Source of the DNA: an uncultured Methanomassiliicoccus sp.
GTDB taxonomy: Archaea > Thermoplasmatota > Thermoplasmata > Methanomassiliicoccales > Methanomassiliicoccaceae
Length of the DNA stretch: 64,000 bases
Assembly (NCBI GenBank): GCA_905203995.1
Contig: CAJKXZ010000004.1
Location: 62,001 to 126,000, forward strand
Direction: 5' to 3'
In this document: positions 26,813 to 35,542 of the stretch, one piece after another
Layout: each line of letters starts with the position of its first letter
Position numbering within the stretch: the first letter of the stretch is position 1
Translations under genes and position numbers: made by a program
Notes under the pieces: model-generated
What the model saw: the letters and a program-made list of their open reading frames with translations, nothing else
Told to the model about the DNA's origin: nothing
Database searches by the model: none

Positions 26813-28267
26813 TCATTTGCTGAACGCCACTTCGCACTCCTCTTCCAATTCCGTTTTTCCTCGCAGTGTGGAGGTCAGAGCACCAAGCAGGGCGATGAGA
26901 CCTGATACTTTCAGAGCTGCACTCATACCGACAATAAATTCTGCATTGTCTACTGCTGAACTGCCGCCCATAAAGACTGAGGAGACTAAGGCCGAAGAAG
27001 TCACAATAGCCATTACTGCACCCATCAGCACTAGACTCAGGGATTGACCGACGGTACGCATCGTTGAGAGCATACCGGAAGCCACGCCGGTCTTGTCTTT
27101 ACTTACACTTCTCATTACGGCACTGGTGTTGGGCGATGAAAAGATGCCCATGCCAGCGCCGAGAATTAACAGATAAACGACTACCATGGAAACGGAAGTC
27201 TCAGTATTGAGTGTACTAATCAGGAATAAACCAGCTGCCATGATGAGCATGCCGAGGGAAGAAAGAGTTCTCGAACCTACTTTATCTGAAAGAATTCCGG
27301 AAAGTGGTGAAATCACACACATGATCAACGGCATCGCCAGTAAAATCAATCCGGTCGTTCCAATATCGATTCCCAGCACTCTTTGGAGGTAAAAGGAAAT
27401 TACAAAGGTTGAGCCGTAGTAAGCAGTATAGTTGAGAAACGCTGAGAAATTAGCTGCCGCAAAAAGACGGTTTTTGGTGAACAAGCGCAAATCGAAAAGT
27501 CCGTCTTCGCCTTTTTTCCGTTCGATCAAAATAAAGAGGGCAAAGGATACGGCTGAAATGATTAACAGACCAATGACTTTGAGGGACAGCCAACCATCAA
27601 TATCGCCGAGGGTTAAAGCCAGTAAGATCGTCACCAGACCGACGGCAAAAGTCGCAGCGCCACCAATATCAAATGAGCCACACCTATCGACTAATTCGCA
27701 CTCATCTAGCTTCCATAAGGCGAGAGCGATGGTAACCACGGCAATCGGTACACTTACGAGGAAAATCGAATGCCAGCCGAAACTTTGAGTCAATACGCCT
27801 CCCAGAGGTGGGCCGATGGCGAGGCCGAGGTAGATGGCCATGACATTCAGACCCAGCGCTCTTCCCTGTTCACGGGGCGGGAAAGCTGCTGAAACCAGTG
27901 CGGTACCGGAAGTCATGATAAAGGCGGCACCGATGCCCTGCAGCACCCGGAAAACAATCAATTGCTCTCCTGTCTGTGCTAAACTGCAGAGCAGAGAACC
28001 GACGGCAAAGATGGCAAAACCGCCGATGTATATTTTTTTCTTTCCAATTATATCTGAAACACGTCCGACAATGAGCAGAATGCTGGCGATCGCCACTAAA
28101 TAGGCGGTAGGGACCCATAAAGTCTGGGCGTAATCCATCTGCAAGGCATCAGAGATGGCCGGCATCGAAACGCTGACGATCGTCGAATCTAACGGTCCCA
28201 TGAGGGAGCCGATGGAGGCGATTAATAATACCATCCATTTGTATGACAAGCCAGATTCTTTTCTCAC
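26813..28267 (-). CDS. MFS efflux transporter, DHA2 type
   Basis: A 484-residue, 14-helix drug/proton antiporter. Hallmarks are MGPLDSTIVSVSMPAI in helix 1, GRVSDIIGKKKIY in the helix 2-3 loop, VLQGIGAAFIMTSGTALV and PPREQGRALGLN. It differs from the pump at 3630 in length and sequence, so it is a separate family member and not a recent duplicate. It starts 14 bp after an aminotransferase gene, implying co-transcription. The exported compound is unknown; amino-acid derivatives are possible given the neighbour. Confidence 0.9.
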   Translation of the reverse strand: MRKESGLSYKWMVLLIASIGSLMGPLDSTIVSVSMPAISDALQMDYAQTLWVPTAYLVAIASILLIVGRVSDIIGKKKIYIGGFAIFAVGSLLCSLAQTGEQLIVFRVLQGIGAAFIMTSGTALVSAAFPPREQGRALGLNVMAIYLGLAIGPPLGGVLTQSFGWHSIFLVSVPIAVVTIALALWKLDECELVDRCGSFDIGGAATFAVGLVTILLALTLGDIDGWLSLKVIGLLIISAVSFALFILIERKKGEDGLFDLRLFTKNRLFAAANFSAFLNYTAYYGSTFVISFYLQRVLGIDIGTTGLILLAMPLIMCVISPLSGILSDKVGSRTLSSLGMLIMAAGLFLISTLNTETSVSMVVVYLLILGAGMGIFSSPNTSAVMRSVSKDKTGVASGMLSTMRTVGQSLSLVLMGAVMAIVTSSALVSSVFMGGSSAVDNAEFIVGMSAALKVSGLIALLGALTSTLRGKTELEEECEVAFSK

Positions 28268-28281
28268 TGTCTATTCCCTTC

Positions 28282-29403
28282 TTACCGCTGACTTTTGACA
28301 AAGTCTGCAATGATTGCTATTCCTTTTTCAATATTTTCTTCCGACGCTGCGTAAGAAATTCTCAGATGACCTTCCCCAGCGTCCCCGAAAGCAGTTCCTG
28401 GTGAACACAGTACACCCTGATTAGCCAGCTGTACGGCAAACTCCGCCGAGGGCAGAGCAAGCTCATACTCAGGGAAAGCATAAAAGGCCCCTTTAGGTCG
28501 GGGGCAGGAAAAGCCCGGTATTTCATTCAGGAGGTCAGTAGTGAGATCTCGACGTTTTTTAAGGATGGGAAAGATTTCTTCAATAAATGCTTCCTGGCTT
28601 TCGAAAGCTTCACACAATGCATACTGGAAAGGTCCCGGTGGACAGGCTAAGATGTGATACTGCATTTTTGAAATTTCATTCATAATGCTTTCCGGGGCTG
28701 AAAGATAACCCATTCTCCAACCAGCAACGGCAAAACATTTGGAAAATGAATTTAGTACAACGGCATGGTCAAGATATTCATTGAATGAATGGTGCTGACC
28801 TTCGTAAATGAAATTTTCATAGACTTCATCAGAGATGATCCATAAGTCATAATCTTCTGCCAGATCGCCGATTGTTCTAAACGCTTCTTCTGAAAGGACT
28901 GATCCGCAGGGATTGGCTGGTGAGTTAACCACAATACCTTTGGTTTGCGGTGAAATCCGTTCTTTGAGAACTTCTACATCTATATTGAGTGCTTCATCCA
29001 TGATATAGGGTACCGGTTTGGCACCACTTAGTGTACATTCTGGTGAATAAATCACAAAACCCGGGTCAGGGATGAGAACTTCATCCCCTTCTTCAAAGAG
29101 TGTCTGAAAGGTCGCCAGTGCACCCTGGGTCCCGCTGGCAGTAATCATGACGTTAGCTGCTGAAATTTCTTGATTATACTTAGAAATCTTTTTGGCTATT
29201 TTACTCCGTAATTCCGGAATACCCATAGTCGGGCCGTAGCGGTAGGAATCAGCATCTAAGGCTTTCTTACAGGCTTCAATAACTTTCTGCGGTGGCCTGA
29301 AATCCAACTCTCCTAGTCCCAGATTAATGCTGTCTTCCTTGGCCATGTCAAAAATGGCACGAACACCGGAAGGTTTGATTGATTGAACCTTTTTAGAAAC
29401 CAT
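28282..29403 (-). CDS. PLP-dependent aminotransferase, class I (aspartate aminotransferase family)
   Basis: A 373-residue fold-type I aminotransferase. The pyridoxal phosphate lysine is in LNSFSKCFAVAGWRMGY; NPANPCG binds the cofactor ring, SDEVYENFIY holds the Asp and Tyr that contact it, and LRISYAA holds the substrate-binding Arg. It transfers amino groups between amino acids and 2-oxoacids, most likely with aspartate, alanine or aromatic substrates; sequence alone does not decide. It heads a probable operon with an MFS exporter 14 bp downstream. Confidence 0.92.
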   Translation of the reverse strand: MVSKKVQSIKPSGVRAIFDMAKEDSINLGLGELDFRPPQKVIEACKKALDADSYRYGPTMGIPELRSKIAKKISKYNQEISAANVMITASGTQGALATFQTLFEEGDEVLIPDPGFVIYSPECTLSGAKPVPYIMDEALNIDVEVLKERISPQTKGIVVNSPANPCGSVLSEEAFRTIGDLAEDYDLWIISDEVYENFIYEGQHHSFNEYLDHAVVLNSFSKCFAVAGWRMGYLSAPESIMNEISKMQYHILACPPGPFQYALCEAFESQEAFIEEIFPILKKRRDLTTDLLNEIPGFSCPRPKGAFYAFPEYELALPSAEFAVQLANQGVLCSPGTAFGDAGEGHLRISYAASEENIEKGIAIIADFVKSQR

Positions 29404-29541
29404 CGATGTGGGATAACTTTCACCTTCTTGAAGTTGATCATTTTAACTGCGGTATGACCACGGTCTTTTTTAATCCACAATGAAATTCGAAAATCTATTA
29501 AGGTTATTCGTATAAAATAATGAAATAAGAGGCGTTGCCTC

Positions 29542-30336
29542 TTATTGGGGGAAGAAGAATCCAGCCGTCATCTCCAGATAGTTTTCACCTGTATAGGCGG
29601 GATACTGCTTTTCAACTTCAGCTTTGAACTCTGCCGATGAATGACATCTCGCTGCAATCTTCTTGAGATTTTCGAGATACGCGATCTTTGCCTGAGCGTC
29701 TTGCTGATTTTCCGGTGTGTAATGTGAAGTAAGAAACAGTTCAAAACCTCTGTTAAGATAGCCGCTGAGCTCTTGCATCAGCGCATCGGCATGACCTGCT
29801 CCAGCTACAATGGAATGACAATCATGACCCATCATGTGCAGGTATACTGTTTTTATTGCGGGAATCTCGACATTATAAGCATCGGGGGTGCCCACGATCT
29901 GCAGTTCCAGGCCGGCAATAGTTACTGGTCCCTCGGTCAACACCTCATAGGTACCAATCATCTCCTGATCAAAGATCTCACCAAAGATATTGGCAAAATT
30001 ATCCACCAGTGCTTTTCCTCCGCCTTCCGTGTTGTATTTAATTGAGTTTTCTGTACCATATGCTTTAACTTGCGGCAGGAACGAAGCACCGGCAGCGTGA
30101 TAGGCAACCAGCTTCCCTTCCACTTCTACATCCAGTGTTGCAACATATGCACTGAGCTCTTGGATATTGTCTTTAAAACAGGGCAGTTCGATGACAACTG
30201 CCTTTTTTGCTTTTTCAAGGATGAAAACTTCATCAGCAATAGGATCATTGGTTTGGTAGGCGTGCAGCCTGACATCTCCAAAATCATAAACGTTCATCTC
30301 ACCGCGCTTCATCTCAACTTTCTTGCAACTTACCAT
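29542..30336 (-). CDS. Metallo-beta-lactamase-fold protein lacking the metal motif
   Basis: A 264-residue protein whose strand pattern (VRLHAYQTNDPIADEVFILEK, AVVIELPCF, LVAYHAAGASFLP, GLELQIVGTPDAYNV, KTVYLHMMGHDCHSI) follows an MBL fold. The usual HxHxDH zinc motif is not present, being replaced by AYHAAGAS, so catalysis by the normal mechanism is doubtful. The start at 30336 is favoured over 30357 because GAGGAA sits just upstream of it. Single gene between the aminotransferase and an unknown gene. A binding or regulatory role is possible. Confidence 0.6.
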   Translation of the reverse strand: MVSCKKVEMKRGEMNVYDFGDVRLHAYQTNDPIADEVFILEKAKKAVVIELPCFKDNIQELSAYVATLDVEVEGKLVAYHAAGASFLPQVKAYGTENSIKYNTEGGGKALVDNFANIFGEIFDQEMIGTYEVLTEGPVTIAGLELQIVGTPDAYNVEIPAIKTVYLHMMGHDCHSIVAGAGHADALMQELSGYLNRGFELFLTSHYTPENQQDAQAKIAYLENLKKIAARCHSSAEFKAEVEKQYPAYTGENYLEMTAGFFFPQ

Positions 30337-30540
30337 CTTTTTTCCTCTTGGGCTCACGGCCTATTCCAATAATATCTAAATTACTATAAGTATCAAATAG
30401 AAACTATTGGGAAACATAGTTACCTTGAGGATACTAAGCCTTGTCTCAACTCTCTAAAATGTCACTTTATTCTGAAATTTCGTAAGATCACGCGACTTTC
30501 ATCCTATATTCTTAAATACAGAAAACAGTTTGAATCATTA

Positions 30541-30912
30541 ATGAAGGCTACCAGCGGTCATCTTATTTTTGGAGAAGGTGTGGACTACAAAGACCTTGAA
30601 GGTGTGTTCCCTGAAATCTTCAACACCTTTTTAGATGAAACTAACCAAGTTCCCGACGACAATGACATTCTGCAAATGTTCCTCTATGCCAACATGCAGC
30701 AAATCGGCCGGAATGAGAAGCCAGAGGGTTACAACCGTAAAGGACGGATGCGCTTAATCTTCCCGATCGGCAAGAAAGAATTTTACATAAAATCCTATAC
30801 TTCCAACGTCGAGACAGTACGCTTAACTGAAAAATTAAGCAAAATTCTACTCCGCGAAGGCATTCAGCACACTGTTGAATGGGATCAATTAATTACCAAA
30901 TCTAAAAAATGA
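30541..30912 (+). CDS. Hypothetical protein, 123 residues
   Basis: Not recognised. A soluble protein with an alpha/beta look: GRMRLIFPIGKKEFYIKSYTS (about 69-88) reads as a beta hairpin, flanked by acidic N-terminal helices and a basic C-terminus ITKSKK. TTCTTAAATA about 30 bp before the ATG is a plausible TATA box, so the mRNA is probably leaderless. A strong terminator follows the stop. These signals support a real, singly transcribed gene. Confidence 0.6.
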   Translation: MKATSGHLIFGEGVDYKDLEGVFPEIFNTFLDETNQVPDDNDILQMFLYANMQQIGRNEKPEGYNRKGRMRLIFPIGKKEFYIKSYTSNVETVRLTEKLSKILLREGIQHTVEWDQLITKSKK

Positions 30913-30917
30913 AAATG

Positions 30918-30956
30918 CTGAGCGTTAAACGCTCAGTTTTCGATTGTTTTTAAGGT
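30918..30956 (+). terminator. Terminator of the 123-residue hypothetical gene
   Basis: A 7-bp stem CTGAGCG/CGCTCAG (30918-30924 with 30930-30936) with a five-base loop is followed by TTTTCGATTGTTTTT. It ends right beside the convergent gene at 30957. Confidence 0.75.
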
Positions 30957-31172
30957 TTATTCACGGAGTCCATACGATCCACCTAACATGGATCCCAGGG
31001 TAATCAGGGCAGCTGCAACAATAACATACCCTTCATAATTCTCACCGCTCAATAGTAAACCGGCGGAAAAGTCGACAATGAACAAGGTGATAATGAAATA
31101 AATCACGCTCAAGATGATCATTACGACTGTTCCCACGATCATACCAACTAAGGCTTTTAGTGTTCCATTCAT
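30957..31172 (-). CDS. Small two-helix membrane protein
   Basis: A 71-residue protein with two hydrophobic helices (about 6-37 and 47-67) separated by a short loop LLSGENYEG. Gly-x3-Gly patterns in both helices suggest tight packing in an oligomer. No family recognised. The start at 31172 is the only sensible one. It stands alone, convergent with the 123-residue gene. Confidence 0.6.
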   Translation of the reverse strand: MNGTLKALVGMIVGTVVMIILSVIYFIITLFIVDFSAGLLLSGENYEGYVIVAAALITLGSMLGGSYGLRE

Positions 31173-31449
31173 GGTATTTCTCCCTTATTGGGTGAGTTAT
31201 ACAATGCAGTTCAAAATATATAATGATGTTCTAATTTTGAATCAATCGTTTAGTAATTTAGACCTATTAATTATTCAAAAATTACTAGAAACCGTATTTT
31301 TTTACGATTTTCTTAATCTATAATGCTATTATTCTCTTTTTCCATAAGTCTTTTTGGTGGATTACATATTTGAAATTTTACGTTATGTGCTCTCATTTTG
31401 GTGAAAAAATCAAGGATTATTTCTAATTCTGAGTTAATTAATAGTAATA
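31173..31449. other. AT-rich gene-free stretch
   Basis: About 280 bp of very AT-rich sequence lie between the small membrane protein (reading left) and the end of argH (also reading left). It should contain the promoter of the 71-residue gene near 31190-31220. No RNA, repeat or coding frame is visible. Confidence 0.5.
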
Positions 31450-31483
31450 AAAAAAGGAATGTTGGGAAGTGAAAACTCCCCAA
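31450..31483 (-). terminator. Terminator of argH
   Basis: TTGGG and AGT (31462-31466, 31468-31470) pair with ACT and CCCAA (31475-31477, 31479-31483) around a GAAA loop, with one mismatch. On the minus strand a run of seven T follows. It abuts the argH stop codon. Confidence 0.75.
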
Positions 31484-32935
31484 TTATTTTTCCAGCGCTT
31501 CAAAAGCCTGTTCAATCATATTGCGTTCGCCGCTGACAAAGGCATTCTGGCGGTCGACAATAGAATAACCATTATCTAACTGGACGGGGATAATTTCCGG
31601 TGAAGTGCCGCCCAGTGATTTACGGCGGTATACACATTTGTCCAGCGGCAGAATCTCAAAGACATCTTTGTCAATCAGCTCACTGAATGTTTTTAATTCG
31701 CTCAGTGTCAGATCGTCAAGTTTCTTCTGATGGTCAATACAGTAACGAACCGCTCCGCCTACTACTTCATGAGCTTTCCTAAATGGCATGCCTTTTACGA
31801 CTAAATAATCAGCCAGATCGGTAGCATTCATGAAGCCTTCTTCGGCAGCATTCAGCATTCTCTCTTTGTTGAAGGTAAGCGTGGCAATCATGGCGCTGCA
31901 CATCTTAATGCAGGCGGTTAAGCGCTCATAAGAGGCAAAGACTGCATCTTTGTCTTCCTGCAGATCACGATTGTAAGTCAAAGGCAGACCTTTCATGGTA
32001 GTAAGAATATTGACTAAATCGCCGATCGCCGCGCCGGTGCGGCCACGGGTCAGTTCTGCGACATCAGAGTTTTTTTTCTGCGGCATGATGCTGCTGCCGG
32101 TGGCATAAGCGTCATCCATCTCGATAAAGGCAAATTCCTGTGATGACCAGTAGACTAATTCTTCACAAATGGAAGACAAATGAACTGCACAGAGCGAGGC
32201 ATCAAAGAGAAATTCCGCAATGAAATCTCGATCGGACACGCCATCCATCGAGTTGCCGCAGGGATGCTGGAATCCCAGCAGAGAACTGGTATATTCACGG
32301 TCGATATTGTATGTCGTACCGGCCAGTGCGGCTGAACCCAGCGGGCAGATGTTCACCCGGCGGTAAGCTTCCACAAAGCGCTCGACATCGCGGCTGATGC
32401 GGGCAAAATGCGCCAGCAGATGATGGCCGATTGTTACAGGCTGGGCATGCTGCACATGTGTAAAGCCGGGCACAATAGTGTCAATATTATCCTTCGCTAC
32501 TTCTAAGAAGGTTTTTTCCAGACCGATGAGCTCCTCGACTACTTCGAGAATCGCGTCACGCATGAACATTCGGACATCCGTCACTACCTGATCATTACGG
32601 CTGCGGGCGGTATGCAGGCGCGCCCCCGCGTCTTTGATGCGGTCCGTGAGGATAAATTCGATATTGGAATGAATATCTTCCAAACGTTCCTGAATCGGCA
32701 GAGTTCCGTCTTCAATTTGGGTAAGAATCTCTTTCAAACCTTGTTCGATATTCTTGCCGTCGGCGGCAGAGATTATGCCCTGGGCACTGAGCATTTTTAC
32801 ATGAGCAATCGAGCCCAAAACATCGTATCTTGCCAATTTCACATCTGTATTAAGTGAAGAAGTAAAGGTCAGCGTGGCATCGGCTGCTCCTTCCTTGAAT
32901 CTTCCCGACCATAAGACTTTCTTACTGCTCATCAC
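31484..32935 (-). CDS. argH: Argininosuccinate lyase
   Basis: A 483-residue enzyme of the fumarase/aspartase superfamily that splits argininosuccinate into arginine and fumarate, the last step of arginine synthesis. The superfamily signature GSSIMPQKKNSDVAEL is present, as are LHTARSRNDQV, GFTHVQHAQPVTIGHHLLAH and the YNRDLQEDKDAVF loop. Length is normal. The gene follows argG on the same strand, 59 bp away, and ends in a terminator, so argG-argH form one transcript. Confidence 0.97.
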   Translation of the reverse strand: MMSSKKVLWSGRFKEGAADATLTFTSSLNTDVKLARYDVLGSIAHVKMLSAQGIISAADGKNIEQGLKEILTQIEDGTLPIQERLEDIHSNIEFILTDRIKDAGARLHTARSRNDQVVTDVRMFMRDAILEVVEELIGLEKTFLEVAKDNIDTIVPGFTHVQHAQPVTIGHHLLAHFARISRDVERFVEAYRRVNICPLGSAALAGTTYNIDREYTSSLLGFQHPCGNSMDGVSDRDFIAEFLFDASLCAVHLSSICEELVYWSSQEFAFIEMDDAYATGSSIMPQKKNSDVAELTRGRTGAAIGDLVNILTTMKGLPLTYNRDLQEDKDAVFASYERLTACIKMCSAMIATLTFNKERMLNAAEEGFMNATDLADYLVVKGMPFRKAHEVVGGAVRYCIDHQKKLDDLTLSELKTFSELIDKDVFEILPLDKCVYRRKSLGGTSPEIIPVQLDNGYSIVDRQNAFVSGERNMIEQAFEALEK

Positions 32936-32994
32936 AATCCACCTTTGTTGAAAATAAATTAGAAAAAAGGTTTTGAGGAGAAATGATTAGAAAA

Positions 32995-34326
32995 TCATTT
33001 CTTTTTGCGTACCGCTTTTTTCTTAGCACTGGCTGCTTTAGTAGCTGCCGGTTTGCTTGCTGGTTTTTTAGTCTGCTTGCTGGCAGCGGGTTTCTTGGTC
33101 TTCTTGATCGAAGCAACTGTGCGCAGCGGCAGGCCCCAGACGTAAATGAAACCTTCAGCGGATTTGTGATCGAATTTGTCGCCCTGGGCGTAGGTAGCTA
33201 AACCTTCATCGTACAGAGAGCAGGGTGAAGAACGTCCGACAACCTCAGCACTGCCGCGGTATAATTTCACGCGGACACTGCCGGTAACATTCTCCTGGCT
33301 CTTGTCTACAAAGGCATCAATGGCTTCTTTAAGCGGTGAGAACCACATGCCGTCGTAGCATAATTCCGCATAGCGCTGTTCAACGCCCCTCTTGAAGGAG
33401 AGAAGATCGCGGGTAAGAACCATGTTTTCCAGAGCGCGGTGGGCTTTAATCAAGACAATCGCGGCGGGGCATTCATAAGTCTCACGGGATTTGATACCGA
33501 CCATACGGTCTTCAATGTGATCAATGCGTCCGACACCGTTTTGTCCGGCGATTTCATTTAAGATCTGAATTAACTCGACGGGAGCAGTTTTCTTACCGTC
33601 AATGGCTACAGGAATACCCTTCTCAAAGCTGATTTCGACATAGGTCGGCTTGGCGGGCGCTTTCATTGGTGATACAGTCCACTCGTGGGAGTCTTCTGGT
33701 GGCTCGACGGAAGCGTCTTCCAGAATACCGCATTCACAGCTGCGGCCCCAGAGATTTTCATCAGTGGAATAAGGACATGCTTTTTTGACGGGGATCGGTA
33801 CATTATGCTCTTTGGCATAGTCGATTTCCTCTTCACGGGTCATGACCCATTCTCTCATCGGCGCGATGATGCCTATTTCCGGGGCCAGCGCCGCAATGGA
33901 AACATCGAACCGCACTTGGTCATTACCTTTGGCAGTGCAGCCGTGAGCAATATAACTGGCACCTTCTTTCTTGGCAATGTCTACCAGAAGTTTAGCAATC
34001 AAAGGTCTCGCAATCGCCGTCGACAAGGGATAAATGTCTTGATACATGGCGTTGGCTTTTAATGATGGCCAAATGTAATCAGTAACAAATTCGGCTTTAG
34101 CATCAATGGCATAAGCACCGACGGCGCCGATTGATTTAGCCCTGTCAATGTTAGCTTTCATATCTCCGGGCTGTCCGACATCAATACAAACAGCTACGGT
34201 GTCGAGATTGTATTTTTCTTCCAGCCACTTAATGGCGACGGAAGTATCTAAACCACCGGAATATGCTAAAACAACTTTTTTTCGAGAATTTTTTGCGTTC
34301 TTATTCTTGGTAGAACTGGCCTGCAT
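32995..34326 (-). CDS. argG: Argininosuccinate synthase with a histone-H1-like C-terminal tail
   Basis: A 443-residue ATP-dependent enzyme joining citrulline and aspartate. The PP-loop AYSGGLDTSVAIKWL (about 21-35), HGCTAKGNDQVRF, and YSTDENLWGRSCECG are family hallmarks. The enzyme proper ends at about residue 407 (LPLRTVASI). Residues 408-443 are an added tail of Lys, Ala, Pro and Ser with 15 lysines in 36 positions (repeated KKPA-type units), like a histone H1 tail. Its reading frame is continuous and the stop is clear. A TATA box at about 34349-34357 would give a nearly leaderless mRNA. Confidence 0.95.
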   Translation of the reverse strand: MQASSTKNKNAKNSRKKVVLAYSGGLDTSVAIKWLEEKYNLDTVAVCIDVGQPGDMKANIDRAKSIGAVGAYAIDAKAEFVTDYIWPSLKANAMYQDIYPLSTAIARPLIAKLLVDIAKKEGASYIAHGCTAKGNDQVRFDVSIAALAPEIGIIAPMREWVMTREEEIDYAKEHNVPIPVKKACPYSTDENLWGRSCECGILEDASVEPPEDSHEWTVSPMKAPAKPTYVEISFEKGIPVAIDGKKTAPVELIQILNEIAGQNGVGRIDHIEDRMVGIKSRETYECPAAIVLIKAHRALENMVLTRDLLSFKRGVEQRYAELCYDGMWFSPLKEAIDAFVDKSQENVTGSVRVKLYRGSAEVVGRSSPCSLYDEGLATYAQGDKFDHKSAEGFIYVWGLPLRTVASIKKTKKPAASKQTKKPASKPAATKAASAKKKAVRKKK

Positions 34327-34520
34327 GCCTTCGTGATACTCACAATCAATATTATACCTTATCGATTAATGATACGCAAAATATTCGAAATTATGAAAGA
34401 TTTGCTAATTTTTCGTCCTCATGATTACAGCATTGAGGCTCTTTGTCTCATTTGAGTCATTATGCTTAAGCTACAGATCTATGTATCTGCCGTCTTCATA
34501 ACTTAAGAGGCTACTGAAAA
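34327..34520. promoter_or_regulatory. Divergent arginine promoter region (argG/argC)
   Basis: This 194-bp region drives argG to the left and argC to the right. Minus-strand GGTATAATATTG (about 34347-34358) is the argG TATA box. On the plus side, AAGAGG lies about a dozen bases before the argC ATG. The palindrome GCTTAAGC near 34464 could be a regulator site. No ARG-box consensus was recognised. Confidence 0.5.
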
Positions 34521-35540
34521 ATGATAAAAGCTGCAATTATTGGAGGCTCCGGATATACCGGCAGTGAATTAGCACGGATTTTGTGCCGTCACCCCGCAAT
34601 GACTCTGGAAGCGATAACCTCTCGGCAGAATGGCGGCATGAAAGTCTGCCAAGTACTGCCCTCGCTCAATGGCTTTGTGGACCTCTGCTTTGATTCCTAT
34701 CTCGATGAAAACGGCGATTACGACGTTGTCTTCTGTGCGACTCCGCACGGAGCTTCTATGGAAATCGTCCCATCTTTAATCGAACGCGGCATCAAAGTGG
34801 TTGATCTCAGCGGCGATTATCGTCTCGGTGATCCCGAAATCTATGAAAAATGGTACGGCCGCGCCCATGTGGATCTGCGCGGTCTCAACGATGCCGTTTA
34901 CGGTCTGCCGGAAATGTTTGCTGAGGAAATAAAAAAGGCTTCCTTAATCGCCAACCCCGGCTGCTATCCGACTTGTTCCTCGCTGTCCCTGGCACCGCTG
35001 TTATCAGCGGGTTTAGTCGACGGTTATGTAATTATTGATGCTAAAAGCGGTACTTCCGGTGCCGGTCAGGAATTATCTAAATTAACGCACCATCCTGCCT
35101 GCGGTTCTTCGATTACTCCATATAAAATCGGCAACCACCGGCACATTCCAGAAATAAAAATGGTGCTCAGCCGGCTTTACCATGATGAAGTAAAAACGGT
35201 CTTCACGCCGCATCTGCTGCCGATTGTACGGGGCATGTTAACCACTTCCTACGCACAGCTGAAAGAGGGTGTGACGGAAGAAGAAATCCGGAAAGCTTAT
35301 GAGCAGACTTACAAAGCGAGCAAATTTGTCCGCATTTCCGCGCTGCCATCCATTCCGTCTACTGTCAGTTCCAACGTCTGTGAAGTTGGTTTCGTGGTAG
35401 CTCCGGAAAACACGGTCGTGGCCATCGGCGCGCTCGATAATTTAGTGAAAGGCGCTGCCGGACAAGCAGTGCAGAATGCAAATCTCATGTTTGGTCTAGA
35501 TGAATCCGCCGGCATTGATTTCCCGGGATTGGGGGTATAA
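34521..35540 (+). CDS. argC: N-acetyl-gamma-glutamyl-phosphate reductase
   Basis: A 339-residue NADP-dependent reductase making N-acetylglutamate semialdehyde. The Rossmann GGSGYTGSELARIL opens the protein. The catalytic cysteine is in NPGCYPTCSSLSL near residue 150, and HRHIPEI holds the catalytic His. A cluster of conserved residues near the C-terminus (GALDNLVKGAAGQAVQN) is complete. First gene of argCJBD; its stop is two bases from argJ, with a G-rich Shine-Dalgarno inside its last codons. Confidence 0.97.
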   Translation: MIKAAIIGGSGYTGSELARILCRHPAMTLEAITSRQNGGMKVCQVLPSLNGFVDLCFDSYLDENGDYDVVFCATPHGASMEIVPSLIERGIKVVDLSGDYRLGDPEIYEKWYGRAHVDLRGLNDAVYGLPEMFAEEIKKASLIANPGCYPTCSSLSLAPLLSAGLVDGYVIIDAKSGTSGAGQELSKLTHHPACGSSITPYKIGNHRHIPEIKMVLSRLYHDEVKTVFTPHLLPIVRGMLTTSYAQLKEGVTEEEIRKAYEQTYKASKFVRISALPSIPSTVSSNVCEVGFVVAPENTVVAIGALDNLVKGAAGQAVQNANLMFGLDESAGIDFPGLGV

Positions 35541-35542
35541 AA

